Assembly: GCF_025602895.1 (NCBI RefSeq)
Contig: NW_026516204.1
Location: 620,001-684,000 of the forward strand
DNA from: Polychytrium aggregatum
Taxonomy: Eukaryota > Chytridiomycota > Chytridiomycetes > Polychytriales
Reading direction: 5' to 3'
Length of the DNA: 64,000 nt
Positions 41,657 through 52,683 of the stretch are shown piece by piece; the first letter of the stretch is position 1; each line of letters opens with the position of its first letter. The notes beneath the pieces are model-generated. The model had not been told where the DNA came from. It made no database searches and saw only the letters and a program-made list of their open reading frames with translations. The position numbers were made by a program, and so were the translations under genes.

Positions 41657-42236
41657 TGTCATGAACACCCTCTGCCTTTGCCCTCTTCCTTCCTTTACCC
41701 TTGCCCTCTCCTTTCTGTTTGCCTGCCTTAGTGCTTTCCCTTCCTTCTGTTTGTTTGTTTCCCGCGCTGTGCTGCCTTGTTGTCTTCCCGCCAGCACGCG
41801 CGCTGTCTGTGTTCCGTTCCCGCTTCCTTGCTGTTGGTCATGGGTTACGCCCACGACGCCGCCTCGACGCCGCCTGACGCCTTGGCGACGCCATGCCGCC
41901 GCCACTGACGCCCGCTGACTCACGGATCCCGAGTCACGGCCGCCACCTGCTTCGCTCGCTGCTTCGCCCTCCCCGCCGCTGCTTCGCTCCTGCCCCTCGC
42001 TCTGCAGCGTCGATCCTTGGCGCTCGCATAAATAGCCCTCCCACCAGCCTCTGTCTTTTGCCTTCGTCTTGCCACTTTGTATTTTAAGCATCCTAAGCCT
42101 TGGATCTAGAATAAAACTTTGGCTTTACACTTGACACTCTGTGTCCCAGTCCAGTCCCCGCTCCTCTCCCTACGTTCGAGTCTTGCATTAGGACTCTTGC
42201 GCACTTCCCTGCTTGCCCCGTTGTCCAGTCTTGACA
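41657..42236 (+). repeat. Solo LTR of family G (580 bp)
   Basis: Plus-orientation copy of the G LTR (TGTCATGAACACC to CAGTCTTGACA), opposite to G1, with TSD atttc (41652-41656 and 42237-42241). Has the G promoter box ATAAATAG. No internal sequence remains. Confidence 0.93.
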
Positions 42237-42451
42237 ATTTCTCGGTTTCGACTTCTGGCATTCCAGACACCCTGCAACGTAACGGGATACATCCGTTCTC
42301 ATTGCCGGCCACCAAAAGTTCCTGGAGACCTTTTCTAAAGTCCTGATCTGACCGAGGTGTCCGGCGATCGCGGTGTCATGATTTTCTCTGAGGACTGCTG
42401 TCCTAAGCGGCTCCATTTTCGGTACATACAACTGATCGTGGTCGTGATAGA
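42237..42451 (-). pseudogene. pol: J pol fragment: integrase zinc-binding domain
   Basis: Carries the H-X3-H and C-X2-C residues of the integrase HHCC finger (G-H-L-G-Q then C-L-E-C-Q-K-S-K). Lies between solo LTRs G and K and is in frame with both neighbouring J pieces. Confidence 0.88.
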
Positions 42452-42785
42452 TGTTAGGAACCGGGAGCAAGGTCGAGACTGCGACGGGGCAAGGTACTGA
42501 AGAGTGATGATCTTGTATTAAGAAGAATAAGGAGATTATTCACTGGAGGTGGTGTATCGTCTGCTCGGCTATCCCTCTATTTATAGTTTCTCTAGTCTAT
42601 GTTGTCTCCGGATTCCCGCCAAACTCTACGCCACATCTGTGATCAGATTCGAGTAATTAAAAGATAATATGAAAGTAGCTACGAAATTCTTCCCATGCCC
42701 CTGCTTCCCTCCACCCGATGATCTTGCGCCATGAAACTACTGCGCACGGATCACCACGCCGTGATCCAGTGGCCGTGTCCTAACA
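42452..42785 (-). repeat. Solo LTR K (334 bp)
   Basis: Termini TGTTAGGACACGG and GGTTCCTAACA in the minus orientation, with TSD ataga (42447-42451 and 42786-42790). CTATAAATAG on the minus strand near 42590 gives the orientation. The termini resemble those of family B, but the body differs. Confidence 0.88.
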
Positions 42786-43987
42786 ATAGAGGAGCCCTTC
42801 TCGCCACGTCAGTCTTCCCAATCCTGAGTTCTTGGATTTGTTGCTCTGTGCGTCAAGGGGCTTTCGGGTCTTGCGTGCGAGATCATCCGTTTCGAGCGCC
42901 GTTCTGATCTTTCCTTTGAATTCTGAGAGCGATAAGCTCGTCGTTGTCTGATTGATGTCTATCACTGCAGTATCCGAATCCACATGTCCTCTACATCTCG
43001 AACACACGGGCTTGTGCGCGGGAGACCTGCTGAGGACATCTGCAATTGTGTTCCTTGATCCAGGAATATGTTCTATGGTGAAATCGTAGTCCTGAAAATC
43101 CAAGATCCACCGTGCTTGACGGCGGTTGATGTTGACTTGGGTATTCAGCCAGATAAGGGCTTTATGGTCAGTGACGACATGAAATTGGCTACCCATGAGA
43201 TACGGTCGCCCATGCTTGATGAGATCGTGCAGTGCAAGGAGTTCATGTTCGTATGTGGAGTAATTGCGTTCTGTCTCTGTCCACTTCCTGGACCAGTATA
43301 TGATCGGGTGAATTCCATCGTCGAATTGCTGGAGAATCACTCCTCCTCCAGCATATCGTGAGGCATCCGTTTGGACTATCACAGGACGCTGGGGATCATA
43401 GAATCGCAGTACTGGATAGGACGAGATTCGATGTTGAAGTACCCTTACTGCCATTTGCTCCCGTTCGGTCCACGTCCATTTGGCGTCTTTTGGGAGTAGG
43501 CATGTGAGAGGAAGGCACGATTCTGCGTAACAAGGGATAAAATTCTTCAACCAGTTCGTCAATCCAAGGAAGGACTGGACGTCCCCTATCGTGGCCAGCT
43601 GTCCGAATTCCAATATAGCATCCGCCTTGTCCTTGGTTATACTGAGGCCATGTTGGGATACTTGGTGTCCACAGAAGGATACAGAGTCCTTCGCAAATGT
43701 ACACTTCATCAATTTGGCATATAGACCGTTATCTCGAAACCTCTTTAGCACTTGATCAAGATGCTTGGCGTGCTCTTCCATGGTATCCGAATACACTAGT
43801 ACGTCATCGACGTAAGCAACCATAAATTTGTCGTAGAACTCGTGGAAAATGCGGTTCATCATAGCCATAAAGCAGGCAGGAGAGTTTGTCAATCCCATTG
43901 GCATGACCAAGTATTCGTACGTTCCATATCTGGTTCGGAACGCCGTCTTCGATATGCTTTCATCGCTCATGCGTACGGTGTTAAATC
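42786..43987 (-). pseudogene. pol: J pol fragment: RT palm/thumb and RNase H
   Basis: Reverse transcriptase from just after the D-V-R-D-G-F segment, with intact Y-V-D-D box, then RNase H (D-A-S-R-Y, T-D-H-K-A) and the linker with a Cys-rich C-X4-C-X2-C motif shared with C1 and H. No stops in about 400 codons. A6 is inserted on the 5' side between Phe and Asn codons (TSD aaatc), and K on the 3' side. Confidence 0.9.
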
Positions 43988-44296
43988 TGTAGGAGATGGT
44001 ATCTCCGACGCTGTGCTGCGCGTACTGCGCGTACTGCGCGGCGCAGTGGGTCGTGACCTGTGCTGCGCTTTGCGTTTTCACGCACCGCAGGCAGGCCACC
44101 GCAGGGTATACCTGCGGGTTGCCCCCGTTCCCCCCGTTTGTCTGGAGTTCGGTTTTATCGTGAATAAACGTAAGTGCTCCCCGAGCTCACCCGTCCGCTA
44201 GAGTAGCCTAGCACCGCCCTGTTCTGCCCCGTCCTGTCTTGTCTTGTACCCCCTCCCTCCCCGTCTTGCCCCAACGTCCCAGTAGTGGACGTTACA
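43988..44296 (+). repeat. A6 5' LTR (309 bp)
   Basis: Standard A termini; the primer site TGGTAGCATCGG follows at 44297-44308. Confidence 0.95.
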
Positions 44297-44418
44297 TGGT
44301 AGCATCGGAAATCCTCGTCTTGTTTTCGTCCTGTTTGTCCTCTTTCTAGATCCTCAAGCTGGATCCCGCCTCTCTTGCCGACCGACTCTCCTCTCTGTCC
44401 CTGGAGCCTGCCCCTGCC

Positions 44419-45240
44419 ATGAGCAACCCCCGCCCACTTCCGGAAGCCTTCCTCAAGACCTTCCGTGCCCCAGTGTTTACTGGGAAGAGCCGCTCCTCCT
44501 CGGTGGAGGACTGGCTGCAGCAACTCGAGGACTACCTCGATGCTGCCCAAGTCGCCCCCACCCACCACATCGTCGCCGCCAAGCTCTGCTTAAAGGACCA
44601 GGCGTACCGTTGGTACCGCCGCCAAGGGTTCGACGAGCAGAGCGAAGGTGTGTTTGACGACTTCAAGGACCGCCTCCGTCGCCGCTTCGGCAGCCCCAAT
44701 GCTGAACTCATTGCCCGTGACAAGCTATACTCTCTCGTGCAGCGTGGTTCTGTGACCCGCTACATCGAGGAGTTTGAAGACCTCTCCTCCCAGATTGAGG
44801 AGCTGGGCTCTGCTGATGCGATGTACCTCTTCCAGAAGGGCCTCAAGCCCAAGATCAGAGAGTACATCGCCAGCAACCCTGATGCCCGCAAGTCCCTGGA
44901 CGTGATGATGGACGTTGCCGAGAACCTCGACAACGTCCAGTACCATGGCCGCCAGTTCTACCCGCAGCTGGCAGGCGGCCATCGGTCTCATCACGTCCCA
45001 GCCCGTCCGCCTCGCCCGGCCCCGCCCGCAAGACCCATGCCTGAGCCCATGGACGTTGACGTCAACGCCATGGAGGCTCGTGGCCCTCCCCGCTCCCGGT
45101 TCCAGCAAGCTGCCACTGTCTCCCCCAAGGACAGACAGAAGCAGGAGGACCTCCGCCATGGTTCCTGCTTCTTCTGTCACCGACCGGGACACCAGGCCAA
45201 GGAGTGCCCCATGAAGTCGGGAAACGGCCGACCCTACTAG
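44419..45240 (+). CDS. gag: A6 Gag
   Basis: 273-residue Gag with the same capsid core, Pro/Arg-rich linker and C-terminal CX2CX4HX4C knuckle as A4, and no visible difference from it. ATG is 122 nt after the LTR. The gene is upstream of the G1 insertion and should be expressible. Confidence 0.93.
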   Translation: MSNPRPLPEAFLKTFRAPVFTGKSRSSSVEDWLQQLEDYLDAAQVAPTHHIVAAKLCLKDQAYRWYRRQGFDEQSEGVFDDFKDRLRRRFGSPNAELIARDKLYSLVQRGSVTRYIEEFEDLSSQIEELGSADAMYLFQKGLKPKIREYIASNPDARKSLDVMMDVAENLDNVQYHGRQFYPQLAGGHRSHHVPARPPRPAPPARPMPEPMDVDVNAMEARGPPRSRFQQAATVSPKDRQKQEDLRHGSCFFCHRPGHQAKECPMKSGNGRPY

Positions 45241-48208
45241 GTGGCTCTGGAGCCCTAGTAGGAGACCAACGCCGTGGATTGCTCAATGCAGTCCACGCGT
45301 CTCCAGAGGAAGTTCACCTCGCCCCCTCCCCCGAAGGAGAAACAAACCAAGTGTTGTGCGTCGTGCGAGAGGTGCATGGTGGCGCAAGCCGCCTGCCTCT
45401 CCACGAACGTGAAGAGAAAACCAAAATTGAAAACCAAAACAAAAAAGAAAATCAAGAACCCTTGAGGGACAGGACCGCCTGTGCCCTCACCCCTGTCAAG
45501 TCGTGTGTGTCGGATGCTTCCGACATGTGTCCGCAAGCCGTGGACGTCGTGTGCAATGGCGTGCTGACGCCGCAGGCCCCCGCAATGGCCGAACCCTATC
45601 CAAAATGTCCGAGTGGCCGTGATGAAGCCAACCAAGACCAAGTGTCGCCCGTTCCCCCAAGTCAAGTCATGGTGCAGGAGGCTGTGCAGGAGGACCATGA
45701 AGAGTCCCTGCTGTACCTCCCTGCCACCGTCCAAGGTCACACCGTCCGAATGATGGTGGACTCTGGAGCAAGCTGCAACTTTGTCAGCAGACGCTTGCTC
45801 CAGGAGCTCAACATACATGCAACCAAGAAGAAGTCGCCGATGAGTGTGGCGCTTGCAGACGATCGTGTGCAGCAGTGCACACACCAAGTGGTCCTGCGAG
45901 TGGCCCTCCATCCCAAGTACCATCCTGTCCTGTTGTTCCAAGTGATCGACACCAAGTTCGATGCCATCCTCGGCATGAGCTGGCTTGCTCGTGCCGAGCC
46001 GACTCCAGTCGTCGACTGGAAAGGCCGCACTGTCCGTGTTGGCCCTGACATTGTCCTGCAGGGCATGGCCTCACCCAACATGCCACCTCTCCTCTCAGCC
46101 ATGCAATTCAAGAGGCTGATCAAGAAGGACACGTCGTTCCTCTGTGTCGTGCGTGAGGTCGACGACACCGACCAAGCCGGTCCCGGTCCCCCGCCTGTGG
46201 TGACCAAGCTGCTCGACGAGTACAAGGACGTATTCCCCGACCAGTTGCCACAATGCCTGCCACCCCAACGCACCGTCGATCATCGCATCGACATCGAACC
46301 AGGCTCGTCGCCTCCGTCAAGACCGACGTACCAACTGTCGCTGACGGAGATGGACGAACTCAAGCGCCAGTTGGATGACCTCCTCGCCCATGGGTTCATC
46401 CGCCCGAGCCAGTCACCGTATGGTGCACCAGTGCTCTTTGTCAAGAAGAAAGAAGGTGATCTCAGGATGTGCGTCGACTATCGCGCACTAAACAAACAGA
46501 CCATCAAGAACACCTACCCGTTGCCCAGGATCGACGAGTTGATGGATCGTCTGAGTGGAGCAAAGGTCTTTAGCAAGATAGACCTCCGCTCAGGCTACCA
46601 TCAGATCCGCATCCACGAGGATGATGTCCACAAGACCGCCTTCAGGACTCGCTACGGACTGTACGAGTTCCTAGTGCTGCCGTTCGGATTGACGAACGCA
46701 CCTGCCACGTTCATGCAGCTGATGAACGATGTGTTCCGCCAAGAGCTCGACAACTCTGTCATCGTGTACCTGGATGATATCCTTGTGTACAGCAAGGATG
46801 AAGCGACCCATGAAGGTCATGTCGCCCGCGTGCTGGCCAAGCTACGCGAGCACAAGTTGTATGCCAAACTGTCCAAGTGTGAGTTCTTCAAGAATCAAGT
46901 CCCGTTCCTGGGACACGTTGTCTCAGGAAGAGGAATCGAAGTCGACCCCGCCAAGGTCAAGTCTGTGGTCGAGTGGCCGCCGCTCGCATGCGTCTCTGAC
47001 GTGCAGTCGTTTCTCGGTCTCGTCAACTACTACCGCCGATTCATCCCCGATCTGGCGCGCACTGCCGGTCCACTCACAGACCTACTCCGCAAAGAGTGCC
47101 CCTTCGTGTGGGACCACCCACAACGCCAAGCGTTCGAGACCCTCAAGCACGCCTTGACGAACGCTCCTGTCCTCGCTGTGTTCGACCCGAACACGGATGT
47201 CTCCGTGCACACCGACGCCTCCGACTTTGCGGTGGGAGCTGTTTTGATGCAGGAGGGAAGGCCCGTTGCCTTCGAGTCGCGCAAACTGTCCCAACACGAG
47301 ATCAACTATCCCGTGCACGAGAAGGAGCAGCTTGCGATCATCTACGCGCTGCAGAAGTTCCGAGTGTACCTCCACGGTACCGCCAAGCCCTTCAAGATTG
47401 TGACGGACCACCAGTCACTGCGTTACCTCGACACCAAGAAGAACCTGAGCCGACGCCAAGCGCGATGGATGGAGTTCCTCGCCGAGTACAACTACGAGGT
47501 TGTATACCAGAAAGGCAAACTCAATGTGGTGCCTGACGCACTGTCCCGACGCCCCGACTACCAATTGGCGTCACTGTACGAGTCGACTGTCAGTGTCGAC
47601 AACACGATGCTGGATGTTGTCCGAGACAACATCGCCAACGACAAACAGTTCGGAGAACTGTTCCGAAAGGTGTCTAAGCTCCCCAAGGACGACGAATCAT
47701 CCGAGTACACAGTGCGTGATGGCCTGCTCCTCCTGAAGAAGGACAGCCGTGTCTGTGTGCCGGACATTCCGTCGTTGAAGACCAAGTTGCTCCAAGAGGT
47801 CCACGACTCGCCCCTCGCTGGACACTTTGGAGTCGAGAAGACATACGACCGACTGGCCAAAGTCGCATACTGGCCTGGAATGAAGCGCACCGTCGAGAAG
47901 TACATCGAGTCCTGCCATACCTGCAAGATGGTCAAGTCACGCACGACCCGAGAGCAAGGATTGCTGCAACCCCTGCCTGTTCCCGACCGCCCCTGGACCA
48001 GCATGTCCATGGATCTCATCACGCATCTACCGACGACCAAGTTGGACCACGATGCAATCGCTGTCTTTGTCGACAGGTTCAGCAAGATGGCACACTTTGT
48101 GCCGTGCCAGACGACATGCTCCGCGCCTGACCTTGCACTGCTGTTCTTCAAGCATGTGTTCAAGCACCACGGCCTCCCAAAGTCCATCGTCAGTGATCGA
48201 GACCCCCG
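45204..48208 (+). pseudogene. pol: A6 pol, N-terminal part, cut in integrase by G1
   Basis: Protease (D-S-G-A), reverse transcriptase (Y-L-D-D), RNase H and the integrase zinc finger are intact. The frame is broken at the second catalytic Asp segment S-D-R-D-P-R, where G1 entered (TSD ccccg). The open frame then reads a few codons into the G LTR and stops. The remaining integrase and chromodomain lie at 54551-55483. Confidence 0.92.
45219..45261 (+). promoter_or_regulatory. Putative -1 frameshift signal of A6
   Basis: GGGAAAC 45219-45225, 8-nt spacer and hairpin 45234-45261, same as A4. Confidence 0.78.
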
Positions 48209-48789
48209 TGTCAAGACTGGACAACGGGGCAAGCAGGGAAGCGCGCAAGAGTCCTAATGCAAGACTCGAACGTAGGGAGAGGAGCGGGGACTGGACTGGG
48301 ACACAGAGTGTCAAGTGTGAAGCCAAAGTTTTATTCTAGATCCAAGGCTTAGGATACTAAAAATACAAAGTGGCAAGACGAAGGCAAAAGACAGAGGCTG
48401 GTCGGAGGGCTATTTATGCGAGCGCCAAGGATCGACGTTGCAGAGCGAGGGGGCAGGAGCGAAGCAGCGGCGGGGAGGGCGAAGCAGCGAGCGAAGCAGG
48501 TGGCGGCCGTGACTCGGGATCCGTGAGTCAGCGGGCGTCAGTGGCGGCGGCATGGCGGCGCCAAGGCGTCAGGCGGCGTCGAGGCGGCGTCGTGGGCGTA
48601 ACCCACGACCAACAGCAAGGAAGCGGGAACGGAACACAGACAGCGCGCGTGCTGGCGGGAAGACAACAAGGCAGCACAGCGCGGGAAACAAACAAACAGA
48701 AGGAAGGGAAAGCGCTAAGGCAGGCAAACAGAAAGGAAAGGGCAAAGGCAAAGGAAGGAAGAGGGCAAAGGCAGAGGGTGTTCATGACA
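48209..48789 (-). repeat. G1 3' LTR (581 bp)
   Basis: In G orientation begins TGTCATGAACACC and ends CTTGACA. The pol stop codon is directly adjacent at 48792-48790. Confidence 0.95.
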
Positions 48790-51700
48790 CTACCCCCCTC
48801 TCAAGGCCCGAGCTCCGAGAGGGCCAGGCTTCGAGGGATGAGAGGAGTGGTAGGCTGCGACAGGCTCCGGACAATGTGCAAGATTGCTGGCGGGCTCCCA
48901 GGTGCAATCCATCACCGTGTAGCCACGCCAGTGCACAAGATACTGGAGCTTACCTCGGAACAGCCTGGAGTCCAGGATCTGTTCGACTTCCCATTCGTCG
49001 TGGCCGTCGACTTGGATGGGTGGAGGGGGCGGGATGATTCGACCTGGGATCTTGTCATCGGCGGCAGGCTCGAGGAGGGAGACGTGGAACACCGGATGGA
49101 TGCGCATGGACGAGGGCAAGTCCAACTTGAAAGCGCGGGAACCGACTTGAGCGACGATCTTGAACGGCCCAAGCTTGGTGTGGTCGAGCTTGGCCGTGGG
49201 TCGCTGGGTCTTGATGTTCTTGGCGGAGAGCCAAACTCGGTCTCCAATCTTGAACGGAGGGGAAGGGGAGTGGCCGGGGTCGTAGAACTTGGCTTGGGAG
49301 TCCTGGGCAAGGGCGATGTTGAACTTGAGTTCATCGTGGAGGGAGTGAATGGCTCGGGCTTGATCGTCGGCGACGGAGGCATTCTTGGTGGTGCGGGGAA
49401 GGGCGACGGAAAAACGAGGGTGGTAGCCGGTGTAGGCAAAGAAGGGGGAGCAGCCGAGGGTTGCTTGAGAGGTGTTGTTGTAGGTGAACTCGGCGTGAGG
49501 GAGAAGCTGGGCCCAGTCGTCTTGCTGGAAGTTGATGAAGCAGCGGAGGTACTGCTCGAGGATGGCGTTGACCCGCTCGGTCTGGCCGTCGGTCTGCGGA
49601 TGGAACGCAGTCGACATCTTGTGCTTGATCTTGAGGCGGGTCAGGACGGCTTGGAAGAACTTGGAGGCAAAGGTAGATCCTCGGTCTGAGACGATATCGT
49701 CTGGAAGACCGTGCTTGGTGAAGACGTGCTCGACAAACATCCGAGCAGTGTCCTCGGCGTTGGCCTCGTTGCTTGACGGGACGAAGTGGGCCATCTTGGT
49801 GAAGCGGTCGACAAACACACAGATGGCTGTGTGTCCAGAGGACTCGGGAAGCTGGGTGATGAAGTCGACGGAGACAGAAGACCAAGGGCGATCGGGAACA
49901 GGGAGCGAGGCAAGGAGTCCGTAGGGCTTGTGACGGGAGTGCTTGTTCCGCTGGCAGGTGTCGCATCCGGAGACATACTCCTTGATGTAGCGACGCATGG
50001 TCGGCCAGTGGAAGGTCCGGGAGACGAGCTCGAAGGTCTTGGCGACGCCGAAGTGGCCGGCGGTCGGCGAGTCGTGGCACTCGACGAGAATCTTGCGCTT
50101 GAGCTCGGGAACATCGGGGACGCAGACGAGACCTTCAAAGAGCAGAAGGTCGTTGTCGACGGAGTAGCCGGGACAGGAGGCAGGGTTCTTGAGGACTTGG
50201 GACAGGATCGGACCAAAGGTAGAGTCCTTCTTGAGGTTTGACTTGATGAGGGCGGCGATATCCTCGGACTCGGGGGCAACGGGAACAGCTCGGAGGGCGG
50301 AAACGAAGAGTTTTGGTGGCAGCAGGGTCTGGGTGTTCGGGGAGCTACGAGAGTCACCCCCCTCCTTAGGGAACTTGTCCTTGCGGGAGAGGGCGTCGGC
50401 GGCATTGTTGAGGGTTCCGGGTCGATACCTGATGACGAAGTTGTAATCGCCAAGGATCTCGGACCAACGGACTTGGCGACGGCTGAGGTTGCGGGAGGTC
50501 TGGAAGTATTCGAGGTTCTTGTGGTCGGTGACGACCTCGGTGGCTTGGGAGGAGAACTCGAGGTAGTGTCTCCATTGCTTGAAGGCTGCGACGATGGCGA
50601 GAAGTTCCTTATCATAGATTTGATAATTCATTTCCGCATCGAGCAGCTTCCGGGAGTAGAAAGCCACGGGGTGCAGGAGGCCTTCGTCGTCGCGCTGACT
50701 GAGAACAGCGCCAAGAGCATAGTCAGATGCGTCGGCTTCGATGACGCACTGACGCTCGGGGTCGAAGTGGCGGAGGACAGGACCGGTGCTCAGGCATTCC
50801 TTAAGCTTCAGGAATGACGTTTGAGCCGAGGGAGACCAGGAGAACTTGATGTCCTTCTTCAGGAGGTCCGTCAGCGGGGTGGCGATCTTGGAGTAGTCCT
50901 TGACGAACCGACGGTAGAAGTTCGCCAGGCCGAGGAAGACTTGGATGTCGTGGGCAGATCGGGGGATCTCCCACTCCTGGATGGCCTTGACCTTGTCGGG
51001 ATCCATGGAGATTCCATCGGGCGAGATGATGAACCCGAGGAAGGCGACGGAGGACTGGTCGAACTCACACTTTTCAAGCTTGAGTGAGAGTCCGGCGTCT
51101 TGGAGCTTGGTCAGGACTTTCTTGACATGAGCCTCGTGCTCGGCAGGATCGGAGGAGTAGATGAGGATGTCGTCCAGGTAGACGACCACGAACTGGTCAA
51201 GGTATTCTCGGAGGACATCGTTGACGAAGGCTTGGAACGAGGCAGGAGCGTTGGTCAAGCCGAACGGCATGACGTTGTACTCGAAATGGCCGTAGCGGCA
51301 GCGGAAGGCCGTCTTCCACTCTTCACCTTCAGCGATGCGCAAAAGGTTGTATGCGCCTCGCATGTCGAGCTTGGTGAAGATCTTGGCCTTGCCGAGGTTG
51401 TCGAACGTCTCGGCAATCAGAGGAAGGGGACAGCGGTTCGGCACGGTGATCTTGTTCAGGGCCCGGTAGTCGACGCAGAGACGGAGGGAGCCATCCTTCT
51501 TCTTGACGAACAGGACTGGGGCACCGGCAGGGGACTCGGAACGGCGGATGAAACCCTTGGAGAGGTTCTCTTGGATGTAGGTGTGGAGGGCGTCCATCTC
51601 CGGCTTGGAGAGGTTGTAGACGGGCCCAAACGACGGAGACGCACCTTCGACCAACGGGATCGTGTGGTCGTAAGGGCGGTGCTGGGGGAGCTTGTCGGCC

Positions 51701-52683
51701 TCGGACTTGGAAAACACCTTGGCAAAGGACGAGTACTTGGAGGGGACAGAGGGCTCGGCCTTGGGCTTGGCTCCAGCGTCGACGGAGCAGAGGGACAGGA
51801 CTCGGGCAGCATCCAAGAGGAACACTTCCAGGCCTTCCTTCTGGACGGCGTGCTGGAAGGGGATGCTGCCGATCAGGCTGACGCTGGGCAGGGACTGGGT
51901 CTTGGTCTTGGTCTTTGGGACGGCAGGAGGCAAGGCAGGACTGGGCTTGGGCACGGCAGGAGGCAAGGCAGGGAGGATCTCGGGCTCGGCTGGGGACTCG
52001 GCTGGGGACTTGGCAGGAACAATCTTGGACTCGGGCAGGGACACGGCAGGCTCGGCGGGGACCTCAGCAGGGGACTCGGCAGGGCTGGACCTAGAGGACT
52101 GTGGCTCGGGAGAGAACGGGGAGGCCAAACTGTGGATAGAGGTGCAAGGCAAGAAAATAGAGTCATGGTGCCAGTCAAAGTAGGGTTTGTGTTTCTTGAT
52201 CCAATCCATACCCAAGATGATCGGGTATGAAGCCAAGGGAATCAGCGCGAACGAGATTTGTTCATAGTGGCTGATGCCTGTGATCATAGAAACACAAACT
52301 CCAAGACTAGACTCCATCGAAGAACCATCGGCAAGAGTGATGACGAAAGAAGTTTCAAAGGTGGGGAGAGCGTGGGTTGCGGCGAATCCAGTGTCCATAA
52401 ACGAAGTAACCGCGCCGGTATCGATCATGGCGGTTGCCCGTATGGACTCTGGACCGCACAGCAGAGTCACAGCGAGGGAGGGCTGACGTTGGATGTCAGG
52501 CTCGGGAGGCGAAGACGAAGAAGCAAGAGCGGTGGAAACGGTGGCAATGGTGACGGGGGCAAGATGGCAAAAGGCAGAAGAGTGATTTACCGTGGAGACA
52601 TTTACAGGAGGAAGATTTATGACATGATTGACGCCTAGGAAAGCTCCTCCGACCTTTTCTAGGCAGAGAAGTTTTCCTGGTCG
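48790..52683 (-). CDS. pol: G1 Pol polyprotein (PR-RT-RNaseH-IN-chromodomain)
   Basis: About 1297 codons open in the -1 frame relative to gag, from a point inside the gag overlap. No ATG lies near its start, so it should be made as Gag-Pol. Protease D-T-G-A near 52425; an unusual linker rich in Pro, Ala, Glu and Ser with P-A-E-S-P-A-E-type repeats (about 51890-52110); reverse transcriptase with Y-L-D-D near 51175; RNase H with A-D-A-S-D-Y near 50730; integrase HHCC finger and D, D, E; chromodomain near 48990-48860. The ORF ends in a TAG flush with the LTR, its Arg/Gly codons reading through the purine tract. No defects. Confidence 0.94.
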   Translation of the reverse strand, partial: RPGKLLCLEKVGGAFLGVNHVINLPPVNVSTVNHSSAFCHLAPVTIATVSTALASSSSPPEPDIQRQPSLAVTLLCGPESIRATAMIDTGAVTSFMDTGFAATHALPTFETSFVITLADGSSMESSLGVCVSMITGISHYEQISFALIPLASYPIILGMDWIKKHKPYFDWHHDSIFLPCTSIHSLASPFSPEPQSSRSSPAESPAEVPAEPAVSLPESKIVPAKSPAESPAEPEILPALPPAVPKPSPALPPAVPKTKTKTQSLPSVSLIGSIPFQHAVQKEGLEVFLLDAARVLSLCSVDAGAKPKAEPSVPSKYSSFAKVFSKSEADKLPQHRPYDHTIPLVEGASPSFGPVYNLSKPEMDALHTYIQENLSKGFIRRSESPAGAPVLFVKKKDGSLRLCVDYRALNKITVPNRCPLPLIAETFDNLGKAKIFTKLDMRGAYNLLRIAEGEEWKTAFRCRYGHFEYNVMPFGLTNAPASFQAFVNDVLREYLDQFVVVYLDDILIYSSDPAEHEAHVKKVLTKLQDAGLSLKLEKCEFDQSSVAFLGFIISPDGISMDPDKVKAIQEWEIPRSAHDIQVFLGLANFYRRFVKDYSKIATPLTDLLKKDIKFSWSPSAQTSFLKLKECLSTGPVLRHFDPERQCVIEADASDYALGAVLSQRDDEGLLHPVAFYSRKLLDAEMNYQIYDKELLAIVAAFKQWRHYLEFSSQATEVVTDHKNLEYFQTSRNLSRRQVRWSEILGDYNFVIRYRPGTLNNAADALSRKDKFPKEGGDSRSSPNTQTLLPPKLFVSALRAVPVAPESEDIAALIKSNLKKDSTFGPILSQVLKNPASCPGYSVDNDLLLFEGLVCVPDVPELKRKILVECHDSPTAGHFGVAKTFELVSRTFHWPTMRRYIKEYVSGCDTCQRNKHSRHKPYGLLASLPVPDRPWSSVSVDFITQLPESSGHTAICVFVDRFTKMAHFVPSSNEANAEDTARMFVEHVFTKHGLPDDIVSDRGSTFASKFFQAVLTRLKIKHKMSTAFHPQTDGQTERVNAILEQYLRCFINFQQDDWAQLLPHAEFTYNNTSQATLGCSPFFAYTGYHPRFSVALPRTTKNASVADDQARAIHSLHDELKFNIALAQDSQAKFYDPGHSPSPPFKIGDRVWLSAKNIKTQRPTAKLDHTKLGPFKIVAQVGSRAFKLDLPSSMRIHPVFHVSLLEPAADDKIPGRIIPPPPPIQVDGHDEWEVEQILDSRLFRGKLQYLVHWRGYTVMDCTWEPASNLAHCPEPVAAYHSSHPSKPGPLGARALRGG
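52633..52677 (-). promoter_or_regulatory. Possible -1 frameshift signal of G1 (non-canonical heptamer)
   Basis: GGAAAAC (52677-52671, read G-GAA-AAC in gag) is followed by a 6-nt spacer, then GCCTAG (52664-52659) pairing with CTAGGC (52638-52633), extended by four more pairs after one mismatch. The gag stop is in the first arm. The P-site codon would re-pair imperfectly. Confidence 0.5.

Noticed and set aside
42452-42785. K as a divergent family B solo LTR
   Set aside because: Only the terminal TGTTAG and CTAACA are shared; the length (334 versus 791 bp) and the body differ.
48370-49689. 439-residue plus-strand ORF
   Set aside because: It runs antisense through the G LTR and the pol C-terminus of G1. 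It is a shadow of a GC-rich coding region and shows no domain.
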